Positions 41,224-50,460 are shown, numbered from the stretch's first letter. The stretch: DNA of 64,000 nucleotides from Amycolatopsis jejuensis (GCF_000717335.1 NZ_JNYZ01000001.1:62001-126000); one strand, 5' to 3'. The notes: a model not told the origin generated them from the sequence alone. Numbers and translations are program-made.

Positions 41224-42203
41224 GCGACACTCCCCGCCGGTTGCCAGTCGCCCGCTGTCGTCGTGACGGGCGGCTTCGGGCTTTCGTCCACGAGGAGGCG
41301 GAAGACGTCGGGGCGGGCATAGTGGCCCACGGCGTCGAAGTCGTACTTGGCCCTGGCGATCTCGTCCAGGTCGAGGTCCGCGACCAGCAGCGCTTCCTCG
41401 TCGTACACCGGCCCGGCGAGAACCTGCCCGAGCGGACCGATGATGCTGCTCCCGCCCCGGGACACGACCTGCTCCGGCGTGGTGGTGGCAGCACTGTCGA
41501 AATGGTCGGCGGGGAAATCACGCACGCGGGTGACCTGGTTCGCCGCCAAGACGAAGCACCTGCCTTCCTGTGCGATGTGACGCATGGTCGCGTGGTGGCT
41601 CTCGCGTCCGTCGGCGGTCGGCGCGCAGTAGAGCTCGATTCCCTTGGCGTACATGGCAAGCCGGGCCGCCGGCATCAGGTTCTCCCAGCAGATCACCGCA
41701 CCCAGCCGCCCGATCGGGGTCGGGTGGACGTCCATGGTCGAGCCGTCGCCGAAGCCCCAGATCATGCGCTCGGCGCCGGTCGGCATCAGCTTGCGGCGCT
41801 TGCCCAGCAGGTCACCGCCGGGCGAGAAGAAGAGCACGGTGCAGTACAGAGTTCCGCCATCGCGCTCGACGATGCCGATGACCAGGTGCAGGCCGGACTG
41901 CCGGGCCAGCTGACCCAGCCGGTCGCACTCGGGTCCAGGCACGGTGATGGCCGCCTGGAGGTAGCGGCGGAAGGCGTCGCGGCCGGCCGTCGTCCGGTCC
42001 CCGACGACGCCGCCGAAGGTACTGCCCTTGGGGTAGCCGCCGACGAACGCCTCCGGGAACACGAGCAGCCTGGCACCGGCTTCGGCGGCCCGCGCCGACC
42101 AGCCGGCCACCACGTCGAGCGTCGCCGCCGAATCGAAGATGACGGGCGTGGCCTGGGCGACTGCCGCCCGGACTGTCGCCCCCGCCGCTGTCAGAGCGTC
42201 CAC
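41220..42203 (-). CDS. Nitrilase/carbon-nitrogen hydrolase
   Basis: A 327-residue nitrilase-superfamily enzyme. The catalytic triad is visible: Glu in [15 protein letters not shown], Lys in [17 protein letters not shown] and Cys in [14 protein letters not shown]. The [31 protein letters not shown] and [23 protein letters not shown] segments match arylacetonitrilase/cyanide-hydratase-like members. The GTG 42203 start follows a GGGAGG site. The 33-bp dyad at 42220-42252 abuts it and is shared with the XRE-cupin gene. Confidence 0.9.
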   Translation of the reverse strand: MDALTAAGATVRAAVAQATPVIFDSAATLDVVAGWSARAAEAGARLLVFPEAFVGGYPKGSTFGGVVGDRTTAGRDAFRRYLQAAITVPGPECDRLGQLARQSGLHLVIGIVERDGGTLYCTVLFFSPGGDLLGKRRKLMPTGAERMIWGFGDGSTMDVHPTPIGRLGAVICWENLMPAARLAMYAKGIELYCAPTADGRESHHATMRHIAQEGRCFVLAANQVTRVRDFPADHFDSAATTTPEQVVSRGGSSIIGPLGQVLAGPVYDEEALLVADLDLDEIARAKYDFDAVGHYARPDVFRLLVDESPKPPVTTTAGDWQPAGSVA

Positions 42204-42219
42204 GAATCCTCCCGGATGC

Positions 42220-42252
42220 CTACTTTAACGAACCATACGTTCGCTATAGTAG
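42220..42252. promoter_or_regulatory. 33-bp operator dyad, nitrilase/XRE-cupin intergenic
   Basis: The left arm CTACTTTAACGAAC (42220-42233) and right arm GTTCGCTATAGTAG (42239-42252) match at 12 of 14 positions across CATAC. TATAGT (42245-42250) is a good -10 for the regulator, putting the transcript start at or next to its ATG (42257). Binding here would block both divergent promoters. Confidence 0.7.
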
Positions 42253-42256
42253 ACAC

Positions 42257-42823
42257 ATGGAAGGTTCGAACTTGCAAGAGACGTTCGGCAAGCGGGTCCG
42301 CCGGCTCCGCGAGGAACGCGCGATGAACGCCGCCGAGCTGGCCCGCGCGTCCGGCGTCGCGCGAGCGACCCTGTCGAAACTCGAAGCAGGCCAGGGCAAT
42401 CCCACCCTGGACACGATCGGTGCGCTCGCGGCCGCGCTCCGCCTGCCGCTCATCGACCTGCTCGCCGAGCTGACGACGCCTGCCGTCCGGCTCGACCGCA
42501 GCCCGCCCGCCTCCGCCCCGACGCCCACCCAGCACCTGCTCGCCCGCGTCGGCGGCAGCGGGATGACCGAGTTCTGGCGCCTGCGCCTCGGCCCGGGACA
42601 ACGCCTCGACCGGCAGCCGCACGCCACCGGCACCACCGAGCACATCACCGTGATCACGGGAACCCTGAAGACCGGCCCGACGGACAACCTGCACGAAATG
42701 ACCGCCGGGGACTTCATCAGCTACCGGGCAGACGTCCCGCACTCGTACGTCGCCGGACCCGACGCCGTCATCGCCGCGGTTTCCATGACCTATCTGCTGG
42801 CTCTGCCTGCCTTCATCGAGTGA
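42257..42823 (+). CDS. XRE-family regulator with C-terminal cupin domain
   Basis: A 188-residue regulator. The helix-turn-helix is at about residues 10-65 (RVRRLREERAMNAAELARASGVARATLSKLEAGQG region), and a cupin domain at about 100-185 (RQPHATGTTEHITVITGTLKTG, then AGDFISYRADVPHSYVAG) probably binds a small effector. Such XRE-cupin proteins control neighbouring catabolic genes, here the nitrilase/dehydratase pair on the other side of the operator. The mRNA is probably leaderless. Confidence 0.9.
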   Translation: MEGSNLQETFGKRVRRLREERAMNAAELARASGVARATLSKLEAGQGNPTLDTIGALAAALRLPLIDLLAELTTPAVRLDRSPPASAPTPTQHLLARVGGSGMTEFWRLRLGPGQRLDRQPHATGTTEHITVITGTLKTGPTDNLHEMTAGDFISYRADVPHSYVAGPDAVIAAVSMTYLLALPAFIE

Positions 42824-42964
42824 ACACTCGACGATTTCCGGATCTCTCCGCGGAGCAGGACCCGCTCGTACGACTCACCCCGGCGGACCGGCCAGCCCAC
42901 CAGCCGAGAACAGGTCACCTGCTCGCATCCCGCCTGCATTCGAGACCGGCCACCGCCCGACGCC

Positions 42965-43453
42965 CTACCGGGACTCGGCATCAAGGCGAAGAGTGAGGAC
43001 GAAAACCGGTAGCTCGCGCCCGGCCGCAGCGCGTTCCATCTCGTACCCCGGCCAGAATTCCAGCAGTTCGGCCCACATCCGGGCGTACTCGTCGCCTTCC
43101 AGCTCGCGCGCCTTCACCTCGACCTCGCGGCCGCGCAGGGCGACGACTGCCTGTGGGTTCGCGCGCAGGTTGTACGTCCAGGCCGGGTTCTGCGGGCGGC
43201 CCCAGTTGGAGCCGGTGAGCACGAACTCGCTGCCGTGTGGGTAGTACAGCAAGTTCGTGCTCCGCGGCAGGCCACTGCGGCGGCCGGTGGTGGTGAGCCG
43301 CAGCGAGGGGAGCCCGGCAAGGCCGACCAGGCTGATCCGGCCGCCGAACCACCGGTGCAGCCTGCGGTCGGTGGCGATGACGGCCCGCGACGCGCCCATC
43401 AGCCGGGGCTGGGTGCCGAGCTTGCGGGCGAGGGCCGCGAGTGGGTTACGCAC
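42965..43453 (-). CDS. Nitroreductase family deazaflavin-dependent oxidoreductase
   Basis: A 162-residue split-beta-barrel protein of the DDN/FDOR-A group. LRLTTTGRRSGLPRSTNLLYYPHGSEFVLTGSNWGRPQNPAWTYNLRANP is the F420/quinone-binding region typical of this family (positions about 50-100). It depends on coenzyme F420 in relatives. The start GTG 43453 overlaps the end of egtD by 8 bp, so it is probably translated from the same mRNA as the ergothioneine genes; a role there is unproven. Convergent with the XRE-cupin gene; nothing is seen in the 141-bp spacer. Confidence 0.85.
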   Translation of the reverse strand: MRNPLAALARKLGTQPRLMGASRAVIATDRRLHRWFGGRISLVGLAGLPSLRLTTTGRRSGLPRSTNLLYYPHGSEFVLTGSNWGRPQNPAWTYNLRANPQAVVALRGREVEVKARELEGDEYARMWAELLEFWPGYEMERAAAGRELPVFVLTLRLDAESR

Positions 43454-44417
43454 GCACTGATCTTGCCAAACTCACCCCGAACCGCTGCTGCGAGTCGGTC
43501 CACCAGCGCGTGACCTCGAATCCGGCCGCGGCCAGTTCCGCTTCCACCCCCGACGGCCGGAACTTCGCCGACACCTCGGTGCGGATGTGCTCGCCCTCGG
43601 CGAACGACACCACGAGATCCGCACCCGGGATGTGCACCTCCAACCGGCGCCGCGCGCGCAGCCGCATTTCGATCCACTCGTGGCCGGGGTCCCAGTACGA
43701 GACGTGCTCGAACGCGTCCGGGTCGAAGTCCGCGCCCAGCTCGGCGTTGATCACCCGCAGCACGTTGCGGTTGAACGCCGCCGTGACCCCCGCCGCGTCG
43801 TCGTACGCGCGCTCCAGGATTTCGCGGTCCTTCACCAGATCCGTGCCGAGCAGCAGCCATTCACCCTCGTCGAGCACCTCCCGTACCGACCGCAGAAACT
43901 CCGTGCGCTCGGCAGGCAGGAAGTTCCCGATCGTGCCGCCCAGGAACGCGACCACCCGCGGCGCGGTGCCCGGCAGCAGCTGCAGATGCCGGGTGAAATC
44001 GCCGACGACCCCGCGGACTTCGAGCTTCGGGTAGTCCGCCGAGATCGCCGAGGCCGCCTCTGCCAGCGCGGTCTCCGACACGTCCATCGGCACGAACGAT
44101 TCGAGCGTGCCGTGCGCGGTGAGCGCATTGAGCAGCAGCCGGGTCTTCTCGCTCGACCCCGACCCCAGCTCGACGAGCGTGTGTGCGCCGGTGAGCTCGG
44201 CGATCTCGACTGCCCGCGCGGCCAGCACCTCCCGCTCGCTGCGCGTGGGGTAGTACTCCGGCAGCACGGTGATCTTCTCGAACAGCTCGCTGCCCTCGGC
44301 GTCGTAAAACCACTTGGGCGGCAGCCACTTCTGTGCCGCGGTGAGCCCTTCGCGGACGTCGGCGCGCAGCTCGGCGGCGACGTCGTTGCGATGGCTCTCC
44401 AGGTCTGCTTCGGTCAT
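43446..44417 (-). CDS. egtD: L-histidine N-alpha-methyltransferase
   Basis: EgtD trimethylates histidine to hercynine with SAM in ergothioneine synthesis. It has 323 residues. Motifs: WLPPKWFYDAEGSELFEKIT and YYPTRSEREVL near the N-terminus, the SAM loop LVELGSGSSEKTRLLL, and AFLGGTIGNFLPAERTEFL. ATG 44417 overlaps the egtC stop (ATGA). Confidence 0.96.
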   Translation of the reverse strand: MTEADLESHRNDVAAELRADVREGLTAAQKWLPPKWFYDAEGSELFEKITVLPEYYPTRSEREVLAARAVEIAELTGAHTLVELGSGSSEKTRLLLNALTAHGTLESFVPMDVSETALAEAASAISADYPKLEVRGVVGDFTRHLQLLPGTAPRVVAFLGGTIGNFLPAERTEFLRSVREVLDEGEWLLLGTDLVKDREILERAYDDAAGVTAAFNRNVLRVINAELGADFDPDAFEHVSYWDPGHEWIEMRLRARRRLEVHIPGADLVVSFAEGEHIRTEVSAKFRPSGVEAELAAAGFEVTRWWTDSQQRFGVSLARSVRA

Positions 44418-45178
44418 CGGGCGGTGCTCCGTTCCAGGTTCAGGGGAAGGACGTCGACGCCGGCCGCGGTGACGTGCACCGCGTGGTGCTCCGGTACGGC
44501 GGTCCACGCCGGGTCCGGATCACACGGCTCCGACGCCAGTACGACGCCGGTTTCGGTGCGGCGCAACGACAAGGCGTGCGTCCAGGTGGTGCCGACCAGC
44601 GTTTCGCCGTCGGTGAGCAGGAAATTGAGCCGCGAGCCGGGGGCGACCGCCTCGACCTCACGCACGAGCGCGGTGACCGCGGCGAGCGGCTCCTCCCCCG
44701 CCCGCAGCCGCGCGCGGAGCAACGCCCACAGGAGCGCGGAATCCGTGGGCGCCTCCAGCGTGAGCAGCTCGGTGACGTCGACCCGGCCGGCGAGCCCGCG
44801 CATCGAACCCGGCCAGCCGCGGACGACGCCGTTGTGGCTGAACAGCCAGCGCCCGTCGGTGAACGGCGCCGCCGCGGCTTCGGTGACCGGCATTCCGGTG
44901 GTGCCATTGCGCACCGCCGCGACGAACGCCGTGGTGCGCGCCGAAGCGGCCAATGCGGGCAGCGTCTGGTCTGTCCACAGTGGCTCGCGGCGCCGGTACC
45001 GCTGCGGCGGCGCACCCGGCTCCGGATACCAGCCGAGGCCGAAGCCGTCGGCGTTCACCGAACCGCCGCCGCGCATGTCGAGCGGCGCGTACGACTGCAC
45101 CAGCAGCGCATGCGGGGCGGCGAACATCAGCTCCGCCGGGGACACCGGCGCGCCGAGATAGGCGAGGTGACGGCACAT
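44414..45178 (-). CDS. egtC: Ergothioneine biosynthesis amidohydrolase EgtC
   Basis: EgtC removes glutamate from gamma-glutamyl hercynylcysteine sulfoxide. A 254-residue Ntn glutamine amidotransferase-like enzyme whose nucleophile is Cys2 (MCRHLAYLG) after Met removal. GGGSVNADGFGLGWY and FSHNGVVRGWPGSM are the conserved glutaminase segments. Lies between egtB and egtD in a tight operon (3 bp after egtB). Confidence 0.95.
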   Translation of the reverse strand: MCRHLAYLGAPVSPAELMFAAPHALLVQSYAPLDMRGGGSVNADGFGLGWYPEPGAPPQRYRRREPLWTDQTLPALAASARTTAFVAAVRNGTTGMPVTEAAAAPFTDGRWLFSHNGVVRGWPGSMRGLAGRVDVTELLTLEAPTDSALLWALLRARLRAGEEPLAAVTALVREVEAVAPGSRLNFLLTDGETLVGTTWTHALSLRRTETGVVLASEPCDPDPAWTAVPEHHAVHVTAAGVDVLPLNLERSTAR

Positions 45179-45181
45179 CCG

Positions 45182-46525
45182 CTACCCCGCCTCGCCCGGA
45201 CGCGGGTCTCGCGCGCACCGGAAACCGGAGAAGATCTGCCGCCGGATCGGGTAGTCCCAGTTGCGGAACGTGGCCCGGATGGCGGCCGCGTCGGTGCCGA
45301 ACGACCCGCCGCGCAGCACCTTGCACTCCGGCCCGAAGAACACCTCCGAGTACTCCCGGTACGGGAACGCGGAAAACCCCGGGTAGCCGTGGAAGTCGGT
45401 GCTCGTCCACTCCCAGACGTCCCCGATCAGCTGGTGCACGCCCAGCGGCGACGCGCCTGCCGGATACGCGCCTGCCTCGGCCGGGCGCAGGTGGCGCTGG
45501 CCCAGGTTGGCGTGCTCGGCAGTCGGTTCCTCGTCACCCCACGGGAACCGGCGGGATCGGCCGCTCGCCGGGTCGTGGCGGGCCGCCTTCTCCCACTCCG
45601 CCTCGGTGGGCAGTCGCTTGCCCGCCCAGCGCGTGTACGCCTCGGCTTCGTAATACGACACGTGCACCACCGGCTCGTGCTCCGGCACCCGCTCCCGCAC
45701 GCCGAACCGAGTGCGCCACCAGCCGTCCGGCTCGCGGTGCCAGAACCGCGGCGCGGTGATGTCGTGCTCCTGCCGGTACGCCCAGCCGGGTTCGCTCCAG
45801 AACCGCCGGTCCTGGTAGCCGCCGGATTCGAGGAACTCCCCGTACGCGCCGCAGGTGACCGGGGTGGTGTCGAGCACGAACGCGGGTACATCGACCTCGT
45901 GCGCGGGCCGTTCGTTGTCCAGCGCCCACGGTTCCGCCGTGGTGCCCATGGTGAAACGGCCGCCGGGGACGAGGACCTCGGCAGGCAGCCGGACGGCAGG
46001 CGCCCGTGGTGGCTCCGGCGCGTGCAGTACCGGTTCGCCCTGCCGGAGCTGGTGCGTGGCCAGCATGGTCTCGTCGTGCTGCTGCTCGTGCTGGGTGATC
46101 ATGCCGAACGCGAACGCGCTCTCGGTGAGCCGCCGTCCCTCCAGCGGCGCCTTTTCGAGGACGTCGAACGCTTTCTCGCGGACCTCTTTGACGTACGCAC
46201 GCGCTTCGGCAGGCCCCAGCAACGGCAGCGCCGGACGGTCGGCCCGCGGGTGCTGGAAGGCGTCGTACAGGTCGTCGATGTCCGGGCGCAGCGGCTCCCG
46301 GCCGCCGACGTCGCGGACCAGCCACAGCTCCTCCTGGCTGCCGATGTGCGCGAGGTCCCACACCAGCGGTGACATCAGTTTCGAATGCTGGCGCACCAGG
46401 TCCTCGTCGTCGACCGCGTCGGTGAGGGCCACGCTGCGCTCGCGGGCCCTGGTGAGCGCTTCGGCGGCGTGCGCCCGCAGGTTCTGCGGGCTCAGCTCCA
46501 GCAACGGGTTGTGCTCGGTGGTCAT
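45182..46525 (-). CDS. egtB: Hercynine oxygenase (sulfoxide synthase) EgtB
   Basis: EgtB joins gamma-glutamylcysteine to hercynine with O2 at a non-heme iron. It has 447 residues. The DinB-like N-terminal domain carries the iron motif HX3HXE in MITQHEQQHDET; the C-terminal FGE-sulfatase domain runs from FTMGTTAEPWALDNERPAHEV to KVLRGGSFGTDAAAIRATFRN. ATG 46525 overlaps the egtA stop by 4 bp. Confidence 0.96.
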   Translation of the reverse strand: MTTEHNPLLELSPQNLRAHAAEALTRARERSVALTDAVDDEDLVRQHSKLMSPLVWDLAHIGSQEELWLVRDVGGREPLRPDIDDLYDAFQHPRADRPALPLLGPAEARAYVKEVREKAFDVLEKAPLEGRRLTESAFAFGMITQHEQQHDETMLATHQLRQGEPVLHAPEPPRAPAVRLPAEVLVPGGRFTMGTTAEPWALDNERPAHEVDVPAFVLDTTPVTCGAYGEFLESGGYQDRRFWSEPGWAYRQEHDITAPRFWHREPDGWWRTRFGVRERVPEHEPVVHVSYYEAEAYTRWAGKRLPTEAEWEKAARHDPASGRSRRFPWGDEEPTAEHANLGQRHLRPAEAGAYPAGASPLGVHQLIGDVWEWTSTDFHGYPGFSAFPYREYSEVFFGPECKVLRGGSFGTDAAAIRATFRNWDYPIRRQIFSGFRCARDPRPGEAG

Positions 46526-47784
46526 CGGTGCAGACTCCTCGATCCGGTGACGCGGGCCCGCAGCCCGGCGGTGATGTCCGTGACGGTGCTCGCCGGCAGC
46601 CCGGTGGCCGGGAGCGCGGCGATGCCGAGCTCCACCAGCTCCCGCGCGGTCGCGGCCAGCGCCGCATCGGCAAGGCCGCACCGGGCCGCGTCGGCCCAGC
46701 GCCCGGCGACCGGCGCACACACCCGCCGGACAGCGTCCACTGTGGACGGACTCGCCAGCAGCGCGGTGACCAGCGCGACCGGCGGCAGCCACTCCCCCGG
46801 CGGCTGGCCGTCGAGGTACCTCAGCTCGAGGTATCCCTGTGGCCGCACCGGGGTGAACATCGTGGTGAGGTGGTAGTCGAGGTCGGCGACCGTGGGACGG
46901 CGCAGCACCCCGGCCGCGCCGCGGCCGCCGATCCAGTCGGCGAACGTGAGCCCCTCCGGCGCGTCCCACGGCCGCTCGCCGCGCGGCAGCACCATGAGCG
47001 GCGTGTCCATCATCCGGCGGCCCCATTCGCCTGCCGGATCTCCCCTCGGAGGGGGCGACTGCGAGCGCACCGGTTCGGTTTCCAGCACCGCAAGCCACCG
47101 CGCCGACTCGAATCCGGTGTCGCGACCCGCATGGACGCGCGAATTCGCAAAGAGAGCCAGCAGCGGCGGACCCATCGCGTGCGCGGCCGCCCAGCGCGCC
47201 GCGACCTCGTGGGGTTCGCCCGCGTCCACGCAGACCTGCAGGCCCGCGGTACTGCACATCATCGTGATGCCGCCCTCGCCGATCGGCGCGAACCGGCGCT
47301 CCATCGCGGCGTAGCGAGGCGTGCGCAGGATCCGCCGTGGCGGGCGGTGCTCGTCGATCCCCGCCGTGCCCAGTTCGAGCCCGTGCCGGGAGAGGAGGGA
47401 AGTGAGATGGGAGAGGTCGGCCTCCACAGCCGCGTGCAGGACACGCAGCGAGGCCTGTGGCAGAGCGGAAATCTCCACCTGGCACCCGGGTTCGAGGCTC
47501 ACCGGCGCACCGGCCGGGAGCGGGACCGCGGGGCTGTCGGGGCGCAGCGTCCGCGGGGTGTGCGGACCCAGCGCCGTGGCCAGGACATCGGGATCGAGCG
47601 GGCGAGCCGGGTCGTCGCCGTGGTGCACGGTGAACTCGAGCTCCACGCCGAGCAGTCTCGGCGGCCCGTGCTTGAAACACACCGAAGCCACGTACTGTTC
47701 CCCTTCCGCGCGGTCGGCAAGCACCCGCGCGGACAGGTTCGCCGCACTCCCGGATTTGTCCGGAAAGTCGTGCACTGCAGTCAT
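46522..47784 (-). CDS. egtA: Glutamate-cysteine ligase EgtA
   Basis: EgtA makes gamma-glutamylcysteine, the sulfur donor substrate of EgtB. It has 420 residues of the GCS2 family: RLLGVELEFTVHHGDD for glutamate binding, CQVEISALPQ, GGITMMCSTAGLQVCVDAG and LELRYLDGQPPGEW. First gene of egtABCD. Upstream lies a perfect CGTCGC-TTC-GCGACG hairpin. The pathway's final lyase egtE is not in the window. Confidence 0.95.
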   Translation of the reverse strand: MTAVHDFPDKSGSAANLSARVLADRAEGEQYVASVCFKHGPPRLLGVELEFTVHHGDDPARPLDPDVLATALGPHTPRTLRPDSPAVPLPAGAPVSLEPGCQVEISALPQASLRVLHAAVEADLSHLTSLLSRHGLELGTAGIDEHRPPRRILRTPRYAAMERRFAPIGEGGITMMCSTAGLQVCVDAGEPHEVAARWAAAHAMGPPLLALFANSRVHAGRDTGFESARWLAVLETEPVRSQSPPPRGDPAGEWGRRMMDTPLMVLPRGERPWDAPEGLTFADWIGGRGAAGVLRRPTVADLDYHLTTMFTPVRPQGYLELRYLDGQPPGEWLPPVALVTALLASPSTVDAVRRVCAPVAGRWADAARCGLADAALAATARELVELGIAALPATGLPASTVTDITAGLRARVTGSRSLHR

Positions 47785-48063
47785 CTGTCGCCGTCCACGT
47801 CAGGAGGCTCCCGGGGCGGGACCTCGTCGCTTCGCGACGCTACACGCGGGGTCTGACAAAAACAGGGCTACGAACGTCGGCCAGGGATCGATAAGAACCT
47901 CGTAAGGTGCGCTGACCTGGGAGTTCACGCATTCGACACACGGTGATGCGCTGCTCCATCCGGGGCACGGGGACTTCGACGGCAGCGCACCGGAACGCGG
48001 GAAAGCACCAGCTGCGGCCACGACACTCCAAGCAGCAACGAATCCGCTGTGCCAGAGCCGAGC
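47785..48063. other. Intergenic region upstream of egtA
   Basis: 279 bp without a supported gene. A perfect hairpin CGTCGC-TTC-GCGACG lies at 47824-47838, 40 bp before the egtA start, within its leader. The short open frames here do not look like proteins. No recognised promoter with good spacing was found. Confidence 0.5.
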
Positions 48064-48990
48064 TCACGGCAACGCAGCCTCCGTACCCAGCCCGAGCTCA
48101 GCGGCCGCGTCCTGCACCGCCCCGATCACCAGGTGCAACGCCGGACGGCGGATCTCCGTTCGGCGGTAGGCGATCGACACCGTTCGCAGCAACGGCGTCG
48201 TCAGGGCCACCACGTCGATCCCCGGGGGCCGCAGCAAGCGCAGGCCGAGGTCCGACACCAAGGTCACCCCGAGCCCGGCACCGACCATCGCCATCGCCGT
48301 CGACTGTTCCTCCACCTCGTGGTTGATCTTCGGCTGGAAGCCGTGCCGGTGGCAGGCCGTGCGGATCGCGCGGCCGAAGTGGGACTTCGGGCTCGCCAGG
48401 ATCCACGGGTGCACCGCGAGGTCGTCCAGCGACACCCCGGTCGACGGCACCGCTCCCACCGGCACCGCCGCGTGCATCCGTTCCACTGCCACGACCGCGC
48501 GTTCCAGGCCGCGGTCCCACTCCATCGGCGCGTCGGAGTAGTCGATGACGAAGGACAGGTCGAGCGCACCGTCGCGCACGGCGTCCGCGGTGGCCTCCGG
48601 CGCCAGTTCCTTCGTTCGGACCTGGATTCCCGGGTAGTCCGCGGCCAGCGACGTGAGCGCGGTCGGCAGCAGACCGGACGCGACCGACGCCCACACGCCC
48701 GCGGTGAGCCGCGCGGACATGGTGCCCTGTGCTTCCTCCAGGGCGAGCGTCGCGCGTTCGACGCTGCCCAGGATTTCCTCGGCGTGCTCGGTGAGGAGGA
48801 TGCCGAGCTCGGTGAGCTGCACGCGGCGGCCGAGCCGTTCGAACAGCTTCGCCCCGACGTCGCGTTCGAGCTGCGCGAGCTGCTGCGACACGGCCGACAC
48901 GGTGTAGTGCAGCGCAGCGGCGGCCGCCGTGACCGTGCCCCGGCGGCGCAGCTCGCGGAGCATCCGCAAGCGGTGCAACGAAAGCTCCAT
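48064..48990 (-). CDS. LysR family regulator
   Basis: A 308-residue LysR protein. The N-terminal helix-turn-helix is RLRMLRELRRRGTVTAAAAALHYTVSAVSQQLAQLE. The effector domain spans about 90-300 (LTAGVWASVASGLLPTALTSLAADYP; HEVEEQSTAMAMVGAGLGVTLV). Divergent from the amino-acid dehydrogenase gene, the classic LysR layout, so it probably controls that gene. An inverted repeat lies at the start side. Confidence 0.92.
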   Translation of the reverse strand: MELSLHRLRMLRELRRRGTVTAAAAALHYTVSAVSQQLAQLERDVGAKLFERLGRRVQLTELGILLTEHAEEILGSVERATLALEEAQGTMSARLTAGVWASVASGLLPTALTSLAADYPGIQVRTKELAPEATADAVRDGALDLSFVIDYSDAPMEWDRGLERAVVAVERMHAAVPVGAVPSTGVSLDDLAVHPWILASPKSHFGRAIRTACHRHGFQPKINHEVEEQSTAMAMVGAGLGVTLVSDLGLRLLRPPGIDVVALTTPLLRTVSIAYRRTEIRRPALHLVIGAVQDAAAELGLGTEAALP

Positions 48991-48991
48991 G

Positions 48992-49025
48992 TACGAACCC
49001 TAAACAACTTCGTGCAGGTTCGGTA
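48992..49025. promoter_or_regulatory. Inverted repeat between LysR and dehydrogenase genes
   Basis: TACGAACC (48992-48999) and GGTTCGGTA (49017-49025) are inverted copies 17 bp apart, directly beside the LysR start. The location suits a LysR autoregulatory site. Low certainty. Confidence 0.35.
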
Positions 49026-49110
49026 AATGGACGCGGACCCGGCCCCGGCCGCACTCTCGAAGGCAGGGGGCGACCGGCGCCGCCCAAGACCCGAGGAGGT
49101 GAGTGGCTCG

Positions 49111-50298
49111 ATGGACCCGCGCAACGCCGAACCGCTGATGAAGCTCACGTGGACCGACCCCGTCACGGGCGCGCACGGCTACCTGGTCGTGCACAGCCTG
49201 GTGTCCGGCATCGCGACCGGCGGCACGCGGATGCGCGCCGGCTGCACGATCGACGAGGTAGCCGACCTCGCCCGCGGCATGGCGAACAAGACGGCCACGT
49301 TCAACCTCCCGGTCGGCGGCGCCAAGGGCGGCCTCGACTTCGACCCGAAGGACCCGCGCGCCACCGGCGTCCTCACCCGGTTCTGCCAGTTCCTCCGCCC
49401 GTGGCTCGAAGACAGCTGGGTGACCGCCGAGGACCTCGGGGTACCGCAGCACCTCGTCGACGACGTCTTCGCCCAGCTGGGCCTCGAACAGTCGTACCAC
49501 GCAGCAATCCACCGCTCAGCCGATCCCGCGCGGACACTCCGGCGCGTGCAGGCGGGACTCAACGCCCCGGTACCGGGCGGCCAGCTGCTCGGCGACGTGA
49601 TCGGCGGATACGGCGTGGCGCAAGCCTGCCTGGGCGCAGCGAACACGTGGGGCTGGACGGTCCCGGAGACGACCGTCGCCATCCAAGGCATCGGCACCAT
49701 GGGCGGCGGAGCAGCCTGGTACCTGCATGAGGCAGGCATGAAGGTCGTAGCAGTCGCAGATGCGGCGGGCACTCTCTATGCCCCGGACGGCCTCGACGTA
49801 CCTACCCTCCTCGACCTGCGTGATCGCTTCGGAGAGATCGACCGCGACCGCTTGCCTACCGGGATCCAGCTCTTGCCTCGGGAGTCCATCGTTTCGACAG
49901 CCGCCGACATCTTCGTCCCTGCAGCGATTTCGTATGCCCTGCGAGTGGACAACGAGAACCTGGTGAAGGCAAAAGTCGTGGTAGAGGCCGCCAACGCGGC
50001 GACGACCCCGGAAGCAGAGGCTGCATTGTCGGCCCGTGGAGTCGCAGTGATCCCGGACTTCATCGCGAATGCAGGAGCCGCCGCTTGGGCATGGTGGCTG
50101 CTACTGGGCGAAGTCGGCGCAGACCCAGCGGACTCATTCTTGCGGCTCCGCACGGAAATGCAGGCAAAAGTCGCCTTGGTACTGGCAGCGTGGACCTTGG
50201 ACCGCGTACCCGCACGACTGACCGCACTACACTTGGCCAGCCAAAATCGGCCGACGTCGGACGTCGCCAGCACCACCCCCGCACTAACCATTCCGTGA
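49111..50298 (+). CDS. Glu/Leu/Phe/Val dehydrogenase family protein
   Basis: A 395-residue NAD(P)-dependent amino-acid dehydrogenase. The catalytic Lys segment is NLPVGGAKGGLDFDP. GGTRMRAGCTIDEVADLARGMANKTA supplies the substrate site and VAIQGIGTMGGGAAWYLHEAG the dinucleotide loop. Specificity (Glu, Leu, Val or Phe) cannot be read. ATG 49111 has GGAGG 11 bases upstream; starting at 49027 instead adds 28 unconserved residues and leaves almost no promoter space. Its stop TGA (50296-50298) lies inside palindrome R4. Confidence 0.88.
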   Translation: MDPRNAEPLMKLTWTDPVTGAHGYLVVHSLVSGIATGGTRMRAGCTIDEVADLARGMANKTATFNLPVGGAKGGLDFDPKDPRATGVLTRFCQFLRPWLEDSWVTAEDLGVPQHLVDDVFAQLGLEQSYHAAIHRSADPARTLRRVQAGLNAPVPGGQLLGDVIGGYGVAQACLGAANTWGWTVPETTVAIQGIGTMGGGAAWYLHEAGMKVVAVADAAGTLYAPDGLDVPTLLDLRDRFGEIDRDRLPTGIQLLPRESIVSTAADIFVPAAISYALRVDNENLVKAKVVVEAANAATTPEAEAALSARGVAVIPDFIANAGAAAWAWWLLLGEVGADPADSFLRLRTEMQAKVALVLAAWTLDRVPARLTALHLASQNRPTSDVASTTPALTIP

Positions 50299-50375
50299 AG
50301 GGAACCTTCACGGAAGCAGATTCCCTCATGGTTCCCTTCACGGACCTACATTCCGTGAAGGTTCCCTTCACGGAC
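50291..50375. repeat. 55-bp palindromic repeat R4 plus compact hairpin
   Basis: The main copy at 50291-50345 begins TTCCGTGAAGGGAACCTTCA and ends in GGTTCCCTTCACGGAC. A compact hairpin CCGTGAAGG-TTC-CCTTCACGG (50353-50373) follows. It lies between the convergent dehydrogenase and prolyl iminopeptidase genes and supplies the dehydrogenase stop codon. Confidence 0.85.
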
Positions 50376-50460
50376 TTCCCCCACCACCCCACCGCAGCCG
50401 ACGCACCCACCGGGACCGAGCACCCAGCCCCCGCCCTGCACCCCGATCCGAAGCCCGCAC

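Noticed and set aside
47800..48067. Short minus-strand open frames between LysR and egtA
   Set aside because: No ribosome-binding site or protein-like pattern; the region holds a leader hairpin instead.
50291..50375. Peptides such as SVKGTFTE read from the palindromic repeats
   Set aside because: The same peptide-like strings recur in several frames and both strands because the DNA repeat is conserved, not because a protein is.
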